From the NCBI GenBank assembly GCA_016191085.1, contig JACPPJ010000054.1, forward strand, positions 1-64,000: DNA of 64,000 nucleotides, written 5' to 3'. Positions 63,860 to 64,000 of this stretch are shown here, piece by piece. The first letter of the stretch is position 1. Each line of letters starts with the position of its first letter. Position numbers and translations under genes: made by a program. The notes beneath the pieces are model-generated. The model did no database searches, was not told the DNA's origin, and saw only the letters and a list, made by a program, of their open reading frames with translations. The stretch comes from Acidobacteriota bacterium. GTDB lineage: Bacteria > Acidobacteriota > Terriglobia > 2-12-FULL-54-10.

Positions 63860-64000
63860 TCAGACCAACGGGCCGTCCAGCGCTCGCGCCAGCACCTCGG
63901 CGGGGTGCAGCGGTTGTTTTCCGGTGGTGTGGAGAATCTGCTGACGGCAGGAGACTCCGCCCGCGACTATCAACCCATCGTGAGGCAATGCGCGCACGGC
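63860..64000 (-). CDS. C-terminus of an FeS/FAD oxidoreductase (CCG-domain type)
   Basis: The last 46 codons of a leftward gene that runs off the right edge. Translated by hand it ends with LIVAGGVSCRQQILHTTGKQ, then PLHPAEVLARALDGPLV. The pattern VAxGxSCRxQI...TGxxxLHPAEVLA is the usual C-terminus of large FAD-linked oxidases with a C-terminal FeS part and of GlpC-like FeS proteins. The FeS protein at 35815-37158 ends with similar ALGARPIHPIEVLARA. Its nature (flavin fusion or FeS subunit alone) cannot be told from this piece. It converges on queG with 11 bases between. Confidence 0.6.
   Translation of the reverse strand, partial: AVRALPHDGLIVAGGVSCRQQILHTTGKQPLHPAEVLARALDGPLV

Noticed and set aside
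1..64000. CRISPR array, prophage, complete insertion sequence, rRNA operon
   Set aside because: No regularly spaced direct repeats, integrase, transposase with inverted ends, or rRNA-like sequence was seen in the window.

Overview
The window looks like a chromosomal piece of an acidobacterium, most probably of the Bryobacterales/Solibacter lineage. This is inferred from the large Oar-type TonB-dependent receptors with an N-terminal carboxypeptidase-regulatory domain, a PEP-CTERM protein, a Tes-like radical SAM protein, and a short dispersed repeat that inserts in frame into genes (SRDREGA-type peptides). No rRNA, tRNA, CRISPR array, prophage or complete insertion sequence was found.

Layout. 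1-10.4 kb: the first 59 codons of a leftward c-type cytochrome, then two tandem copies of a unit of one Oar-like receptor plus one secreted double alpha/beta-hydrolase. A decayed receptor fragment lies between the copies. 10.8-15.4 kb: a Mug-type DNA glycosylase diverges from a four-gene minor-pilin operon. 15.6-21.3 kb: a small unknown protein, pgsA overlapping an AMMECR1 gene, a secreted unknown, a PilZ protein, an RRM protein, a class III CoA-transferase and a GlcG-like protein. 21.4-27.3 kb: a PEP-CTERM protein, a GAF/HD-GYP protein, a CpsB-type PHP phosphatase and a P-loop protein. 27.4-33.5 kb: an ADP-forming acyl-CoA synthetase fused to a nucleotidyltransferase domain, an SDR, queA and a UbiD-type decarboxylase. 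33.5-38.2 kb: a VTT membrane protein, an anti-sigma kinase/antagonist pair, and a Fur/PerR-rubrerythrin-FeS-DUF3501 operon behind a promoter that overlaps a perfect inverted repeat.

38.2-49.5 kb is the most striking region. Nine tightly coupled leftward genes encode a fatty acyl reductase with a degenerate HAD domain, a second thioester-reductase-like SDR, a polysaccharide-pyruvyl-transferase-like protein, two acyl-adenylating enzymes, an acyl carrier protein, a crotonase, a diacylglycerol-kinase-like protein and a PlsC acyltransferase. A good sigma-70-like promoter precedes them. Together they read as a dedicated lipid pathway that activates fatty acids, reduces them to aldehyde or alcohol and builds them onto a glycerol or phosphatidate scaffold. 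An ether-lipid, alkylglycerol or wax product is inference.

49.5-64 kb: an aminotransferase, a Cache-HAMP-HD-GYP protein, a secreted zinc metallopeptidase, coaE, a small Cys-containing protein, a histidine kinase/response-regulator operon, a pterin dehydratase, a radical SAM protein resembling tetraether synthase (Tes), queG, and the last 46 codons of a leftward FeS/FAD oxidoreductase. The Tes-like gene would fit the membrane-spanning lipids reported from Acidobacteria, so the window may hold two parts of an unusual membrane-lipid programme. The dispersed repeat occurs in both queuosine genes, queA and queG, in opposite orientation.
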